DNA of 64,000 nucleotides. Source: G963677485 sp942492855 (GTDB lineage: Bacteria; Armatimonadota; HRBIN16). The translations under genes were made by a program, and so were the position numbers. Positions 8,634-18,100 of this stretch are shown in pieces; positions within the stretch are counted from its first letter, which is position 1, and every line of letters starts with the position of its first letter. The notes under the pieces are model-generated. The model had not been told where the DNA came from and searched no databases. It worked only from the letters and a program-made list of their open reading frames with translations. Where the stretch lies: assembly GCA_942492855.1 (NCBI GenBank), contig OW818647.1, forward strand, positions 3,596,001-3,660,000, read 5' to 3'.

Positions 8634-9146
8634 TCACCCAACATATTCCGCGTAGAATGAATCCGGTCTGCCGACCGTCTCAATAACGGCCCATGGCCAG
8701 AAGACGATACCCGCTACGCCACAAGTTGCCACACTTAATACCAATCCGAGCCAAAACTTCCAGCCATCAGATTTGTAGGTGTATGCCCAGGTGAAGTGAC
8801 CGAATAAGACTGAAAGGATCAAAGCGGTTGATTTGTTTTTCGCCGGAGCACTGGCCGGCCGATACGGAGCCATGTGCATCGGTTCATCGGCTCGCGGCTG
8901 CTGGGCATGTTTGGCTGCGATTGCTTCCTGTTGCGCTTTCCATGATTTTTCCTGGCCGCCTGGTTGTTGCAGTTGGATAGCTGCCTGCGCTGCCTGTGCT
9001 GCGGCTTGTTGACGCGCCTTTTCCACGTTGATGTCTGGCGCGCCTGGCCGCTGGTCTTGCTGGCAATAGGGGCAGTATACGTCTGTCTCTCTTGTAGCAC
9101 GACGGCAGTTTACGCAATAGACAGGATATGGGTCACTCGACGCCAT
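8634..9146 (-). CDS. Zinc-ribbon membrane protein
   Basis: A 170-residue protein. The N-terminus carries CVNC (residues 11-14) and CPYC (25-28), a four-Cys zinc ribbon. A low-complexity Ala/Gln stretch follows (about 45-90). The C-terminal third has two hydrophobic segments (STALILSVLFGHFTWAYTY and FWLGLVLSVATCGVAGIVFW), an arrangement like TM2-type membrane proteins. GGAGG stands 7 bases before the ATG. The function is unknown. Zinc-ribbon plus membrane-hairpin proteins are common and often uncharacterised. Confidence 0.8.
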   Translation of the reverse strand: MASSDPYPVYCVNCRRATRETDVYCPYCQQDQRPGAPDINVEKARQQAAAQAAQAAIQLQQPGGQEKSWKAQQEAIAAKHAQQPRADEPMHMAPYRPASAPAKNKSTALILSVLFGHFTWAYTYKSDGWKFWLGLVLSVATCGVAGIVFWPWAVIETVGRPDSFYAEYVG

Positions 9147-9649
9147 GATGAGACCTCCACACGGAACAGAACGGTAGTGACATCAGTATACCCACGTTGG
9201 CCGCATTTGGACTGAACCGCGGGGGAAATCCATGAACCACAGAGGGCGCGAGGAGAGAGGAGTATAGGAGGGGAGGAGCCAGGACAGGAAAGGTGCGATT
9301 TCACCACAGAGGGCACAGAGGGAAGGTGAGGGTGGTTCAGACAACCTAGCGGCGTACCATCCTCCCGTCTCCTGACTGTCACGTCCTACTATCTCCTTCT
9401 CTCCTACCTCCTGCCTCCTCCCATTGCACCTCTCCTGACTCCTTCTCTCCTATCTCCTCACTTCTCCTCCGTGCCCTCCCTGGTCACTTGGCAAAACCGT
9501 CAGGTAGCTCGGGTTATATGGCATTTATGGCCTTTTCTTCACGAATCATCCAACTGGCTGCTTTTCTACGATATCAGCAGGGCAGGAACGGGTACCCTTA
9601 GTGTGTAAGCGAACTGCCTCACAGAAAGTATGACTATGATGAACTCTTT
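9147..9649. other. Purine/pyrimidine-rich non-coding region
   Basis: About 500 bases upstream of the glucan synthase. A purine-rich run (9245-9285, GAGGAGAGAGGAG type) and the repeat ACCACAGAGGGC (near 9236 and 9303) are followed by a long pyrimidine-rich run (9380-9482, many CTCCT and TCTCCT units). The two are roughly complementary and could form a long imperfect hairpin in RNA or a triplex in DNA. No credible gene is present. The glucan synthase promoter should lie in the last 150 bases, but no strong box is evident. Confidence 0.6.
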
Positions 9650-12600
9650 ATGAAGCTTCCCAATATCTCCTGGTTGCGTAAGGGTATCGCAATCGAACCC
9701 GTGTCGCCTCCGATCCGAGACGTTTTGTTGCCTGCAAACCAGCTAGAGGCATATGCCCAGACTCTAGCAAAGACACACACCGTCACCAAGCACACGCGCC
9801 GCTCGCACCGTCTGCTCGCCCGTCTTGAAGCCGACTACCGGGCACTTAATGCCTCCCAAAAGATCATCACGGCCTGGGTAAGAGACCGTGTACCCCTCAG
9901 CCGATCCGTGGAATGGCTGCTGGATAACTCCTACATCATCCATGGCCAGGTGCGCGATATCCGCAAAAACATGCCGTCAGGGTTCTACAAGGAATTGCCA
10001 AAGCTTGTCAGCACAACGTTGGCTGGGTATCCGCGGATCTATGGTATCGCATATGAACTAGTAGCCCATACGGATGGGTTGCTCACGGAAGAGGCATTAC
10101 TGGGATTTACGAACGGATATCAAGCCGTCGCGACGCTATCTAGCGGCGAGCTCTGGGCGTTGCCAACCATGGCGCAAATCTCTCTGGTGCAGAACTTACA
10201 GCGTCTCACTCAACAGATTGTGTATGGCCAACAACGAAGGACGATGGCCGATGAGTGGGCCGACCACCTGTTCGCTGACGCGAGCGTCGATCCTAGCCGT
10301 CTGGACGCCATCATCGCTGAACACGACAGTCTTCTGGGCACACTCGACCCTGTTTTTGCTGTGCATCTGCTGCAGCGGTTCCTCGACCAGGGACCGCAAG
10401 CTACACCGTTATGGAAGTGGCTAGACGCTCGTCTGGCGCTCCAGAATATGAGCTTTGACGATATCAAACAGATCACGCACAGCGATGAAGCTGCGAACCT
10501 GACTTCTGTGAGCAACTGCATCACCAGTCTTCGATTCATTGCCGAATACGACTGGACGGATTTCTTTGAACGCGTGAGCCGGATGGATGCGATACTTCGT
10601 GAAGACCCGCACAACACGTATGTTCAGATGGATTTTCCTACCCGTGACCGGTATCGACATGCCGTTGAGGCCATCGCCAAAGCCACCAAGCATGTGGAGA
10701 TGGACGTGGCGCGTTGTGTGGTCGAGTTGGCCACAGAGGCGATGAATCGTGGTGATTTGCCGGATAAACGCCAGCACATCGGCTATTACCTTATAGACCG
10801 TGGGCGTGAAGAGTTGAATGTTCGGTTACGCGGCCGTGGATCAGGGGTCTCAATGCACATCGGCCAAATGCTGGATTTGATTGCACCGCCGCTCTATCCA
10901 GTGGCCATCATCCTATTTACCGGAGCCATCGTGGCTCTCATGCTGGATATTGCCGCACCAGCCACGCGCGTTAGCTGGTGGTGGGCACTCGTACTGTTGA
11001 TATTGCCGGCCAGTGACCTGGCAATCAACGTCATCGGTTGGTTCGTAACGCGGTCAGTTCACCCGTGCAGTTTACCGAAGATGGAGTTGAAAGAGGGTAT
11101 CCCGGCTGACATGCGCAGCGCGGTGGTCATCCACACGATGCTCATCGATGACAAGCGTACACAATCATTGGTGAATCAGATGGAGATTTACTACCTGGCC
11201 AACATGGAGAGCCATCTGCACTTTGCACTGCTTAGCGATTTCCCCGACTCCACAGAGGCCCGGCTGCCGCACGAGAGTGAGCACCTTGAGTATGCCCAAC
11301 GGGCTGTTAGGGCGTTGAATGACAAGTATCCGGGTGACGAAACTGTGTTCTACCTGTTCCAACGCAAGCGCACATGGAACCCGGTGGCAGGAACCTGGAT
11401 GGGCTGGGAGCGAAAACGCGGAAAACTAGAGGAGTTTAATCGGCTTCTTAGGGGCAACACTGAAACGAGTTTTATCACTGTGGTCGGTGACTTGTCTATT
11501 CTGCAGGGTACACGATTCGTCATCACTCTCGATGAGGACACGCAGCTACCCAGGGATGCTGCAAAGCGCCTGATCGGAACGCTGGCGCATCCGTTGAATC
11601 GCGCCATCATGAATGAATCCCATACGAGGGTGATCGAGGGATACGGCGTGTTGCAGCCGCGGGTGACCATAGGGGTCACTAGTGCCAGTCGGTCGTTGTT
11701 TGCCTCCATCTATGCCGGTCAGACAGGCGTCGATCCTTACCCCACCGCTGTCTCAGATATCTACCAGGACCTGTTCCAGGAAGGTATCTATATGGGCAAG
11801 GGCATCTACGATGTCGACACATTCATCACAATATTGGACAGTACCCTTCCTGAAAACAGCGTGCTGAGCCATGACCTGTTGGAAGGAACCCATGTCCGTG
11901 CAGGAATGGTGACCGACATCGAGATGGTGGACAGCTACCCAGCGCACTATCTAGCGGCCGTCTCGCGAATTCATCGATGGGTTCGCGGTGACTGGCAACT
12001 GCTGCCTTGGCTGTTTACTTCGCCGCGGAATGCGGCTGGAGAGCGCATTGCCAACCCCCTTACGCTGATCTCGCGCTGGAAAATACTAGACAACCTGCGC
12101 CGCAGTCTAGTGGCACCCGCCACCTTCCTTCTCTTGGCTGCTGGGATGACCGTGCTGCCTGGTGGATTTGGTCTGTGGCTGGGCTTTGCCCTATTGGCTC
12201 TGGCTTTTCCCATCATGATATATGTGACTGATGACCTGCGCACCAACTGGTCGATCTTCATGACTGGAGCCTTTCGGCGCCTGTTCCCGCATTTGGGCGT
12301 GATGCTGCGCCAATTAGTGCTCTCGCTGACGCTGTTACCACATCAGGCATTTGTGATGCTGAACGCTGTGGTCAGCACCCTCACGCGCCTGCTCACATCG
12401 CAGCGGCAGCTATTGGAGTGGGAAACCGCCGCCAGTGCTGAGCAGCGTTTGCGAAAAGGGGTAGGGGATTACATATACACAATGTGGGCAGCACCAGTGT
12501 CGGCTGTGATTATCATCGCGGCTGTAGTGGCAGCACACACCGCATCTTTCATGTGGCTGGCTCCGCTATTGCTGCTATGGCTGATGTCCCCGGTGATCGC

Positions 12601-15600
12601 CTATATGGTGAGCCGTCCAAGCCTCCCGCGTTCTTATACCCTTACTGAGAAAGATCGCCAGTTGCTGACTGACCTTGGGCGCAAGACCTGGCAGTTCTTT
12701 GCCGATATGGTGGGGGCGGACGATAACGACCTTCCGCCTGACAACTACCAGGAACACGAGGAGACCGTCAGCACTCGGCTTGACGGAATTGTGGCCCATC
12801 GCACATCACCCACCAACATGGGTATGTATCTTTTATCGGCCTTGGCTGCATACGACCTTGGTTTCCTCAGCCTGAAGGATATGCTGGATAGAATTACCAA
12901 AACGGTGGATTCCATGCAGAAGCTGCCGTGTGTCTCAGGGCATTGGTACAACTGGTATGACACGCAGAGGCTGGCCGTTCTGGAGCCTCGTTATATCTCC
13001 ACGGTCGACAGCGGCAATCTGGCAGGCAGTTTGATTGCATTGAAGCAGGGGATACTTGAGATACTCCACATGCCGGAAACTACACTGGCATTAGTGCTGG
13101 GGTTAGCCCCAGATGCGCCTTCATTACACGATGAAGTGGTGCGTGTCAGGGAGCGTTGCCAAGGGTTGGCCGATTGGCTTACCAGGCGTGTTGATGAGAT
13201 GGACTTCTCACTACTATACAATCCCAAACGCAACTTGTTCCACATCGGTTACCAGGTTGACACGGCTATAGTCGATACGGCCTATTACGACCTGCTAGCC
13301 TCCGAAGCACGCATGGCCAGTTTTGTGGCCATTGCCAAGGGTGATGTTCCCGAAAAACATTGGTTTTTGTTGGGCCGTAAATTCATACAAGTCGGGAACA
13401 TGAGGACCCTGTTATCTTGGAGTGGCACGATGTTTGAATATTTGATGCCGCTGCTGTTGATGCGAAACTACCCCGGCTGCCTTCTGGACGAAACCTATGT
13501 TGCGGTGGTACAACGGCAGCAGGCGTATGGATCGGAGCTGAACCTTCCGTGGGGAGTGTCGGAATCGGGGTTCAACGCCCGTGACATCCACTTGAACTAC
13601 AGTTACATGGCGTTTGGCACACCTGGCCTTGGCGTGAAGCGCGGCCTTTCGTCTGACTATGTGGTAGCCCCCTATGCTACCATGCTGGCTTTGGCGGTAG
13701 ACCCTGGGTTGGCTATGCGCAATATCCGCACACTCATCGCCAGAGGGATGGAGAACATGTATGGTCTCTATGAGGCTCTTGACTATACATCTGAGCGCCT
13801 GCCATCAGGCACCAAATCAGTGATCATCCGCAGCGAAATGGCGCACCACCAGGGGATGTCCCTGCTGTCTATAGCTAATACGCTGCAGCGAAACATCATG
13901 CAGCGCAGATTTCACTCTGAACCCATGGTGAGAGCGACGGAGCTGCTGCTGCAGGAGCGGCTGCCTCGCTACGTAGTTCTGACAGAGGACCCGCAGTCTG
14001 ACGACGTGGCCTGCCGTATCAGCAGCCCGATAGAAGCGCCCATCACCCGCCGTTACACAACCGCTGACACCCCGGAGCCAGAGGGGCACTTCCTCTCTAA
14101 TGGTCACTATTCCGTGCTGCTCACCGCGGCCGGTGGGGGATACAGCAGTTGCGATGGTATCTCCGTCACCCGTTGGCGTGCTGATCCCACGCGAGATTCG
14201 TGGGGTGCCTATTGTTATATCCGCGACTTGGGGAATGATAAAGTCTGGTCGGCCGCTAGTAAACCGCTGGGTAAGAACCGAGCGGAGTATATACTGCAGC
14301 CAGATGACTACAAAGTCACATTTTCGGCAGACCGTGTCGAATATTGCCGTGTGGATGGCGACATCAAGACCTGCATGGACGTGACAGTAAGCCCTGAGCA
14401 CAATGCAGAGGTGCGACGCATTACTCTCACGAATAACAGTAGCCAGACCCGCCGTCTGGAACTGACGAGTTATTGCGAAGTGGCTCTGGCGCCATTCATG
14501 GCGGATCTCGCCCATCCGGCGTTTAGTAAGCTGTTTGTCCAGACAGAGAAGGTACCTCTGAAGGAAGCTCTGCTTTGCAAACGTCGTCCGCGAACGCCTG
14601 GCGAAGTAACTCCTTGTCTTGTGCATATTTTTGCATTTGCTGGAAAGACTTATGGCTATGTCAACTATGAGACCAGCCGTGACACGTTCTTAGGACGAGG
14701 GCGGGATGCGCATGATCCTGCGGCGATGGAGCGTCATCATCAGCTCAGCAACAGTGAGGGGGCCGTTCTTGACCCCATTCTGTCTATCCGGCAACGGATT
14801 CGAATTGAACCAGGGGAAACGGTCAGCGTTTTCTTTACCACTGCCATGGCAACTGACAGAGATCAAGCGATGGAGCTGGTGGAGTTCTACGAGCAGGCCA
14901 CGAATGCTGACCATACATTCGCTCTGGCTTGGACACACAGCCAGATAGAGTTACGCTTCTTGCAGATGACTGCTGAAAAGGCCCATCTCGCTCAACGCCT
15001 TGCCAGCCGGCTAATGTATCCTAGCCAACGCAGACGCACGCAGGGGAATATCATCGCACGGAATCGTCGCGGCCAGTCCGGATTGTGGGCTGAAGGGATA
15101 TCTGGCGATTTGCCCATCTTAATGGTGCATATCAGCCGGGATGATCAGGTGGAACTGGTGCGCGACGCGCTGCAGGCCCATGCTTACTTGCGATTTAAAG
15201 GTGTGAGCAGTGATCTGGTGATTATCAACGATCAGCGCGGCGGATACTTACAGCCGCTGCGGGACCGCATCAGGGCGCTGTTCGTGGAGAGCCATGACCG
15301 CGATATGGAGAACCGCCCCGGCGGCGTGTTCATCAAGCAACGGGAGGTTTTAGGGGATGAAGAGGCATTAACACTGTCGGCTGCCGCTCGGGTAATTTTG
15401 AGCGGAGGCGCAGGCACGATGCAGAGGCAGCTTGAGCTGCAGCTTCTTGACTACCCGCTGCCGAAACCGCATCGTGCGTCATCTGGAGGGCGTGAGTATC
15501 CTGTGGCTGATCTAGACCAGCCTGAGATATGTTTCGCCAATGGTCTAGGTGGGTTCACCATTGATGGACGTGAGTACGTGATCACCCTGGCCGCCGGTGA

Positions 15601-17950
15601 AACAACTCCGGCCCCATGGGTCAACGTTCTAGCCAATCCGCGGTTTGGCACCATAGTTTCTGAGTCTGGTGCTGGCTATAGCTGGACAGACAACAGCCAT
15701 GACCACCGGCTCTCACCATGGTCAAATGACCCTGTGAGTGACCCCTCTGGCGAAGCGATATACCTTCGCGACGAAGAGACCGGGAAATACTGGTCGCCCT
15801 GCCCATCGCCGGTCAGGGATGACAGCCCGTACCAAATCCGCCACGGACAAGGCTATACGGTCTTCGTGCATCATAGTCACGGCTGCTGGCAGGAACTGAC
15901 CGTCTTCGTGCCGGTCGATAGCCGCGCGAAGGTGTTTAGGTTGAAGTTGCGTAACGACACCTCAAGGCCTCGATCTCTCTCCGCAACCGGCTACGTGGAA
16001 TGGGTGCTAGGCACTGATCGCCAGTTTACCGCGCCATTCTTGGTCACGGATGTAGATGTGGAGACGGGTATCATGACCGCGCGCAATGCATACCAGGACG
16101 ATACCTTCGCCTCCCGTATCGCATTCTGGGACGTAGTGGGCGAACCTCATCGCACACTGACTGGTGACCGAACAGAGTTCATTGGACGGAATGGCTCGAT
16201 GAGTTCACCGGCCGCATTGTCTCGGGTGGCATTATCGGGCCGTATTGGTGCTGGATATGACCCATGCGCTGCTTCTCAGGTGAAATTTACCCTTCAACCA
16301 AACGCAGAAAAGGAGATACTGTTTGTGCTTGGTGAAGGGGATGATATTGCTCAGGTGCGCGAGCTGGTCTACCAGTTCCGACGACCGGGAGCGGCTCAAG
16401 AGGCCTTGGGGCAGGTCTGCCATTACTGGGATGACCAGCTCAACACCGTGCAAGTGGAGACACCGGACCGCTCTCTCGATATTCTACTAAACCGTTGGCT
16501 GCTTTACCAGACGATCAGCAGCCGTCTCTGGGCTCGGTCGGGCTTCTACCAGTCTGGTGGAGCGTATGGGTTCCGTGATCAGCTGCAGGATGTGATGGCT
16601 CTGGTCTACACTGACCCTGATCTGACGCGTGAACAGATACTGCGGGCCGCCGCCCGGCAATTTGAGGAAGGCGATGTGCAGCACTGGTGGCATCCGCCTT
16701 TGGGCATGGGCATCCGCAGCAGGTGTTCCGATGACTACTTGTGGCTACCCTATGTGGTGGCTGACTATGTTTCAACAATTTGCGACACGGGGATACTGGA
16801 CGCCTCCATACCGTATCTTCACGATCAGCTTCTGGAGCCTCACGAAGAGGACAGATACAACACCCCGGCAGTGGCCGAAACACCAGGAACGCTTTATGAG
16901 CACTGTATCCGTTCAATCGACCGTGGTATCACGCTGTTGGGTAAACACGGCTTGCCACTGATCGGCTCATGTGACTGGAACGACGGCATGAGCTTGGTCG
17001 GCAGGGAAGGGCGGGGTGAGAGCATTTGGCTTGGCTGGTTCTTGACAGCGATTCTACCGCGCTTCGCGGAGATATGCCGATCGCATGGTGATCCAGATCG
17101 CGCAGAAACTTATCTGGAGGCCTGTGCCAAACTGACGTCGGCGATTGAGACGAATGGCTGGGATGGAAAGTGGTACCGGCGTGCGTATATGGATGATGGT
17201 CAGGCGCTGGGCTCCGCGCAGAATGAAGAGTGCCAGATCGACTCGATCGCTCAGTCCTGGTCGGTTATATCTGGCACAGCACAACCGTCTCGGGCGAGGG
17301 AGGCGATGGCTTCGCTGGGCGAACACCTGCTGCGTCCAGACAAGCAGTTGGTGCTGTTGTTAACTCCGCCGTTCGATCAGTCGGCTCTGGAACCCGGGTA
17401 TATCAAGGGATATCTACCCGGTGTGCGCGAGAACGGCGGGCAGTATACCCACGCAGCGGTATGGGTGGCATTAGCTGCTGCTCGTTTGGGTCAGGGTGAT
17501 CTGGCGGCGACGCTACTGCAATGGCTGAATCCCATCAACCATACCTCTAGTGAACATGACGTGTCGGTATACAAGGTAGAGCCATATGCTGTGGCTGCTG
17601 ATGTATACAGTGTGGAGCCTCATGCCGGAAGGGGTGGATGGAGCTGGTATACCGGCTCATCGGCATGGATGTATCGCGTTTCGGTCGAGGCTTTGCTTGG
17701 GCTGGCTCTTCAAGGCGATGTGTTTACAATCAACCCATGTATCCCGGTTGACTGGAAAGAGTTCCGGATGACATACCGCTACTTCAGTTCTAGCTACGAG
17801 ATACACATCACGAACCCACACGGCGTCAACACCGGAGTCGTGGCTGTGACGCTGGACGGTGAGGTCGTCCCTGACGGGCAGATCGTCCGGCATGATGACG
17901 GCCAAGTTCACCAGGTGACGGTAGAGATGGGTCCGTCATTACCTATTTAG
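9650..17950 (+). CDS. ndvB: Cyclic beta-1,2-glucan synthase (NdvB/ChvB type)
   Basis: This 2766-residue integral membrane enzyme makes periplasmic cyclic beta-1,2-glucan from UDP-glucose. Domains in order: a soluble N-terminal region (1-400); membrane segments around 406-465, 818-865 and 941-985; a GT84 transferase core between them with the acidic motif LDEDTQLP (about 626-633) and HRWVRGDW (about 774-781); a glycoamylase-like domain (about 1010-1430); and a C-terminal GH94 phosphorylase-like part ending the chain, with CDWNDGM (about 2440-2446) holding the likely catalytic Asp. GH94 phosphorylase sets chain length and GT84 cyclises in Brucella Cgs, which is of similar size (about 2850 residues). 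The gene is monocistronic and no frameshift is seen over 8.3 kb. It implies a periplasm. Confidence 0.95.
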   Translation: MKLPNISWLRKGIAIEPVSPPIRDVLLPANQLEAYAQTLAKTHTVTKHTRRSHRLLARLEADYRALNASQKIITAWVRDRVPLSRSVEWLLDNSYIIHGQVRDIRKNMPSGFYKELPKLVSTTLAGYPRIYGIAYELVAHTDGLLTEEALLGFTNGYQAVATLSSGELWALPTMAQISLVQNLQRLTQQIVYGQQRRTMADEWADHLFADASVDPSRLDAIIAEHDSLLGTLDPVFAVHLLQRFLDQGPQATPLWKWLDARLALQNMSFDDIKQITHSDEAANLTSVSNCITSLRFIAEYDWTDFFERVSRMDAILREDPHNTYVQMDFPTRDRYRHAVEAIAKATKHVEMDVARCVVELATEAMNRGDLPDKRQHIGYYLIDRGREELNVRLRGRGSGVSMHIGQMLDLIAPPLYPVAIILFTGAIVALMLDIAAPATRVSWWWALVLLILPASDLAINVIGWFVTRSVHPCSLPKMELKEGIPADMRSAVVIHTMLIDDKRTQSLVNQMEIYYLANMESHLHFALLSDFPDSTEARLPHESEHLEYAQRAVRALNDKYPGDETVFYLFQRKRTWNPVAGTWMGWERKRGKLEEFNRLLRGNTETSFITVVGDLSILQGTRFVITLDEDTQLPRDAAKRLIGTLAHPLNRAIMNESHTRVIEGYGVLQPRVTIGVTSASRSLFASIYAGQTGVDPYPTAVSDIYQDLFQEGIYMGKGIYDVDTFITILDSTLPENSVLSHDLLEGTHVRAGMVTDIEMVDSYPAHYLAAVSRIHRWVRGDWQLLPWLFTSPRNAAGERIANPLTLISRWKILDNLRRSLVAPATFLLLAAGMTVLPGGFGLWLGFALLALAFPIMIYVTDDLRTNWSIFMTGAFRRLFPHLGVMLRQLVLSLTLLPHQAFVMLNAVVSTLTRLLTSQRQLLEWETAASAEQRLRKGVGDYIYTMWAAPVSAVIIIAAVVAAHTASFMWLAPLLLLWLMSPVIAYMVSRPSLPRSYTLTEKDRQLLTDLGRKTWQFFADMVGADDNDLPPDNYQEHEETVSTRLDGIVAHRTSPTNMGMYLLSALAAYDLGFLSLKDMLDRITKTVDSMQKLPCVSGHWYNWYDTQRLAVLEPRYISTVDSGNLAGSLIALKQGILEILHMPETTLALVLGLAPDAPSLHDEVVRVRERCQGLADWLTRRVDEMDFSLLYNPKRNLFHIGYQVDTAIVDTAYYDLLASEARMASFVAIAKGDVPEKHWFLLGRKFIQVGNMRTLLSWSGTMFEYLMPLLLMRNYPGCLLDETYVAVVQRQQAYGSELNLPWGVSESGFNARDIHLNYSYMAFGTPGLGVKRGLSSDYVVAPYATMLALAVDPGLAMRNIRTLIARGMENMYGLYEALDYTSERLPSGTKSVIIRSEMAHHQGMSLLSIANTLQRNIMQRRFHSEPMVRATELLLQERLPRYVVLTEDPQSDDVACRISSPIEAPITRRYTTADTPEPEGHFLSNGHYSVLLTAAGGGYSSCDGISVTRWRADPTRDSWGAYCYIRDLGNDKVWSAASKPLGKNRAEYILQPDDYKVTFSADRVEYCRVDGDIKTCMDVTVSPEHNAEVRRITLTNNSSQTRRLELTSYCEVALAPFMADLAHPAFSKLFVQTEKVPLKEALLCKRRPRTPGEVTPCLVHIFAFAGKTYGYVNYETSRDTFLGRGRDAHDPAAMERHHQLSNSEGAVLDPILSIRQRIRIEPGETVSVFFTTAMATDRDQAMELVEFYEQATNADHTFALAWTHSQIELRFLQMTAEKAHLAQRLASRLMYPSQRRRTQGNIIARNRRGQSGLWAEGISGDLPILMVHISRDDQVELVRDALQAHAYLRFKGVSSDLVIINDQRGGYLQPLRDRIRALFVESHDRDMENRPGGVFIKQREVLGDEEALTLSAAARVILSGGAGTMQRQLELQLLDYPLPKPHRASSGGREYPVADLDQPEICFANGLGGFTIDGREYVITLAAGETTPAPWVNVLANPRFGTIVSESGAGYSWTDNSHDHRLSPWSNDPVSDPSGEAIYLRDEETGKYWSPCPSPVRDDSPYQIRHGQGYTVFVHHSHGCWQELTVFVPVDSRAKVFRLKLRNDTSRPRSLSATGYVEWVLGTDRQFTAPFLVTDVDVETGIMTARNAYQDDTFASRIAFWDVVGEPHRTLTGDRTEFIGRNGSMSSPAALSRVALSGRIGAGYDPCAASQVKFTLQPNAEKEILFVLGEGDDIAQVRELVYQFRRPGAAQEALGQVCHYWDDQLNTVQVETPDRSLDILLNRWLLYQTISSRLWARSGFYQSGGAYGFRDQLQDVMALVYTDPDLTREQILRAAARQFEEGDVQHWWHPPLGMGIRSRCSDDYLWLPYVVADYVSTICDTGILDASIPYLHDQLLEPHEEDRYNTPAVAETPGTLYEHCIRSIDRGITLLGKHGLPLIGSCDWNDGMSLVGREGRGESIWLGWFLTAILPRFAEICRSHGDPDRAETYLEACAKLTSAIETNGWDGKWYRRAYMDDGQALGSAQNEECQIDSIAQSWSVISGTAQPSRAREAMASLGEHLLRPDKQLVLLLTPPFDQSALEPGYIKGYLPGVRENGGQYTHAAVWVALAAARLGQGDLAATLLQWLNPINHTSSEHDVSVYKVEPYAVAADVYSVEPHAGRGGWSWYTGSSAWMYRVSVEALLGLALQGDVFTINPCIPVDWKEFRMTYRYFSSSYEIHITNPHGVNTGVVAVTLDGEVVPDGQIVRHDDGQVHQVTVEMGPSLPI

Positions 17951-18012
17951 GTGCTGACGGGGCGGCCTTCGGGGGCCTCAGGCGGCCACGTGCAATTTCT
18001 TGATGGAATTGG

Positions 18013-18018
18013 TATACT
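18013..18018 (+). promoter_or_regulatory. Probable -10 box of the tRNA-Met gene
   Basis: TATACT lies 5 bases before the first tRNA base, as expected for a tRNA promoter. The -35 region is weak. Confidence 0.4.
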
Positions 18019-18023
18019 ATCTT

Positions 18024-18100
18024 TGCGGGGTGGAGCAGTGGTCAGCTCGCCGGGCTCATAACCCGGAGGTCGTAAGTTCGAATCTTTCCCCCGCACCCAT
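18024..18100 (+). tRNA. tRNA-Met (CAU), initiator type, used as integration site
   Basis: The cloverleaf is readable: acceptor TGCGGGG/CCCCGCA, anticodon stem CCGGG/CCCGG around CTCATAA (anticodon CAT), and encoded CCA. The three G:C pairs next to the anticodon loop (GGG/CCC) and the A11:T24 pair are initiator hallmarks. Oddities are a T1:A72 pair instead of a mismatch, C at the discriminator position, and one T:T mismatch in the T stem (GTAAG/CTTTC). The last 13 bases are the attachment core of the island that follows, so the mobile element rebuilds the 3' end of the tRNA. Confidence 0.85.

Noticed and set aside
14000..14626. Minus-strand frame of 269 codons in the glucan synthase
   Set aside because: It is antisense to a conserved domain of the synthase.
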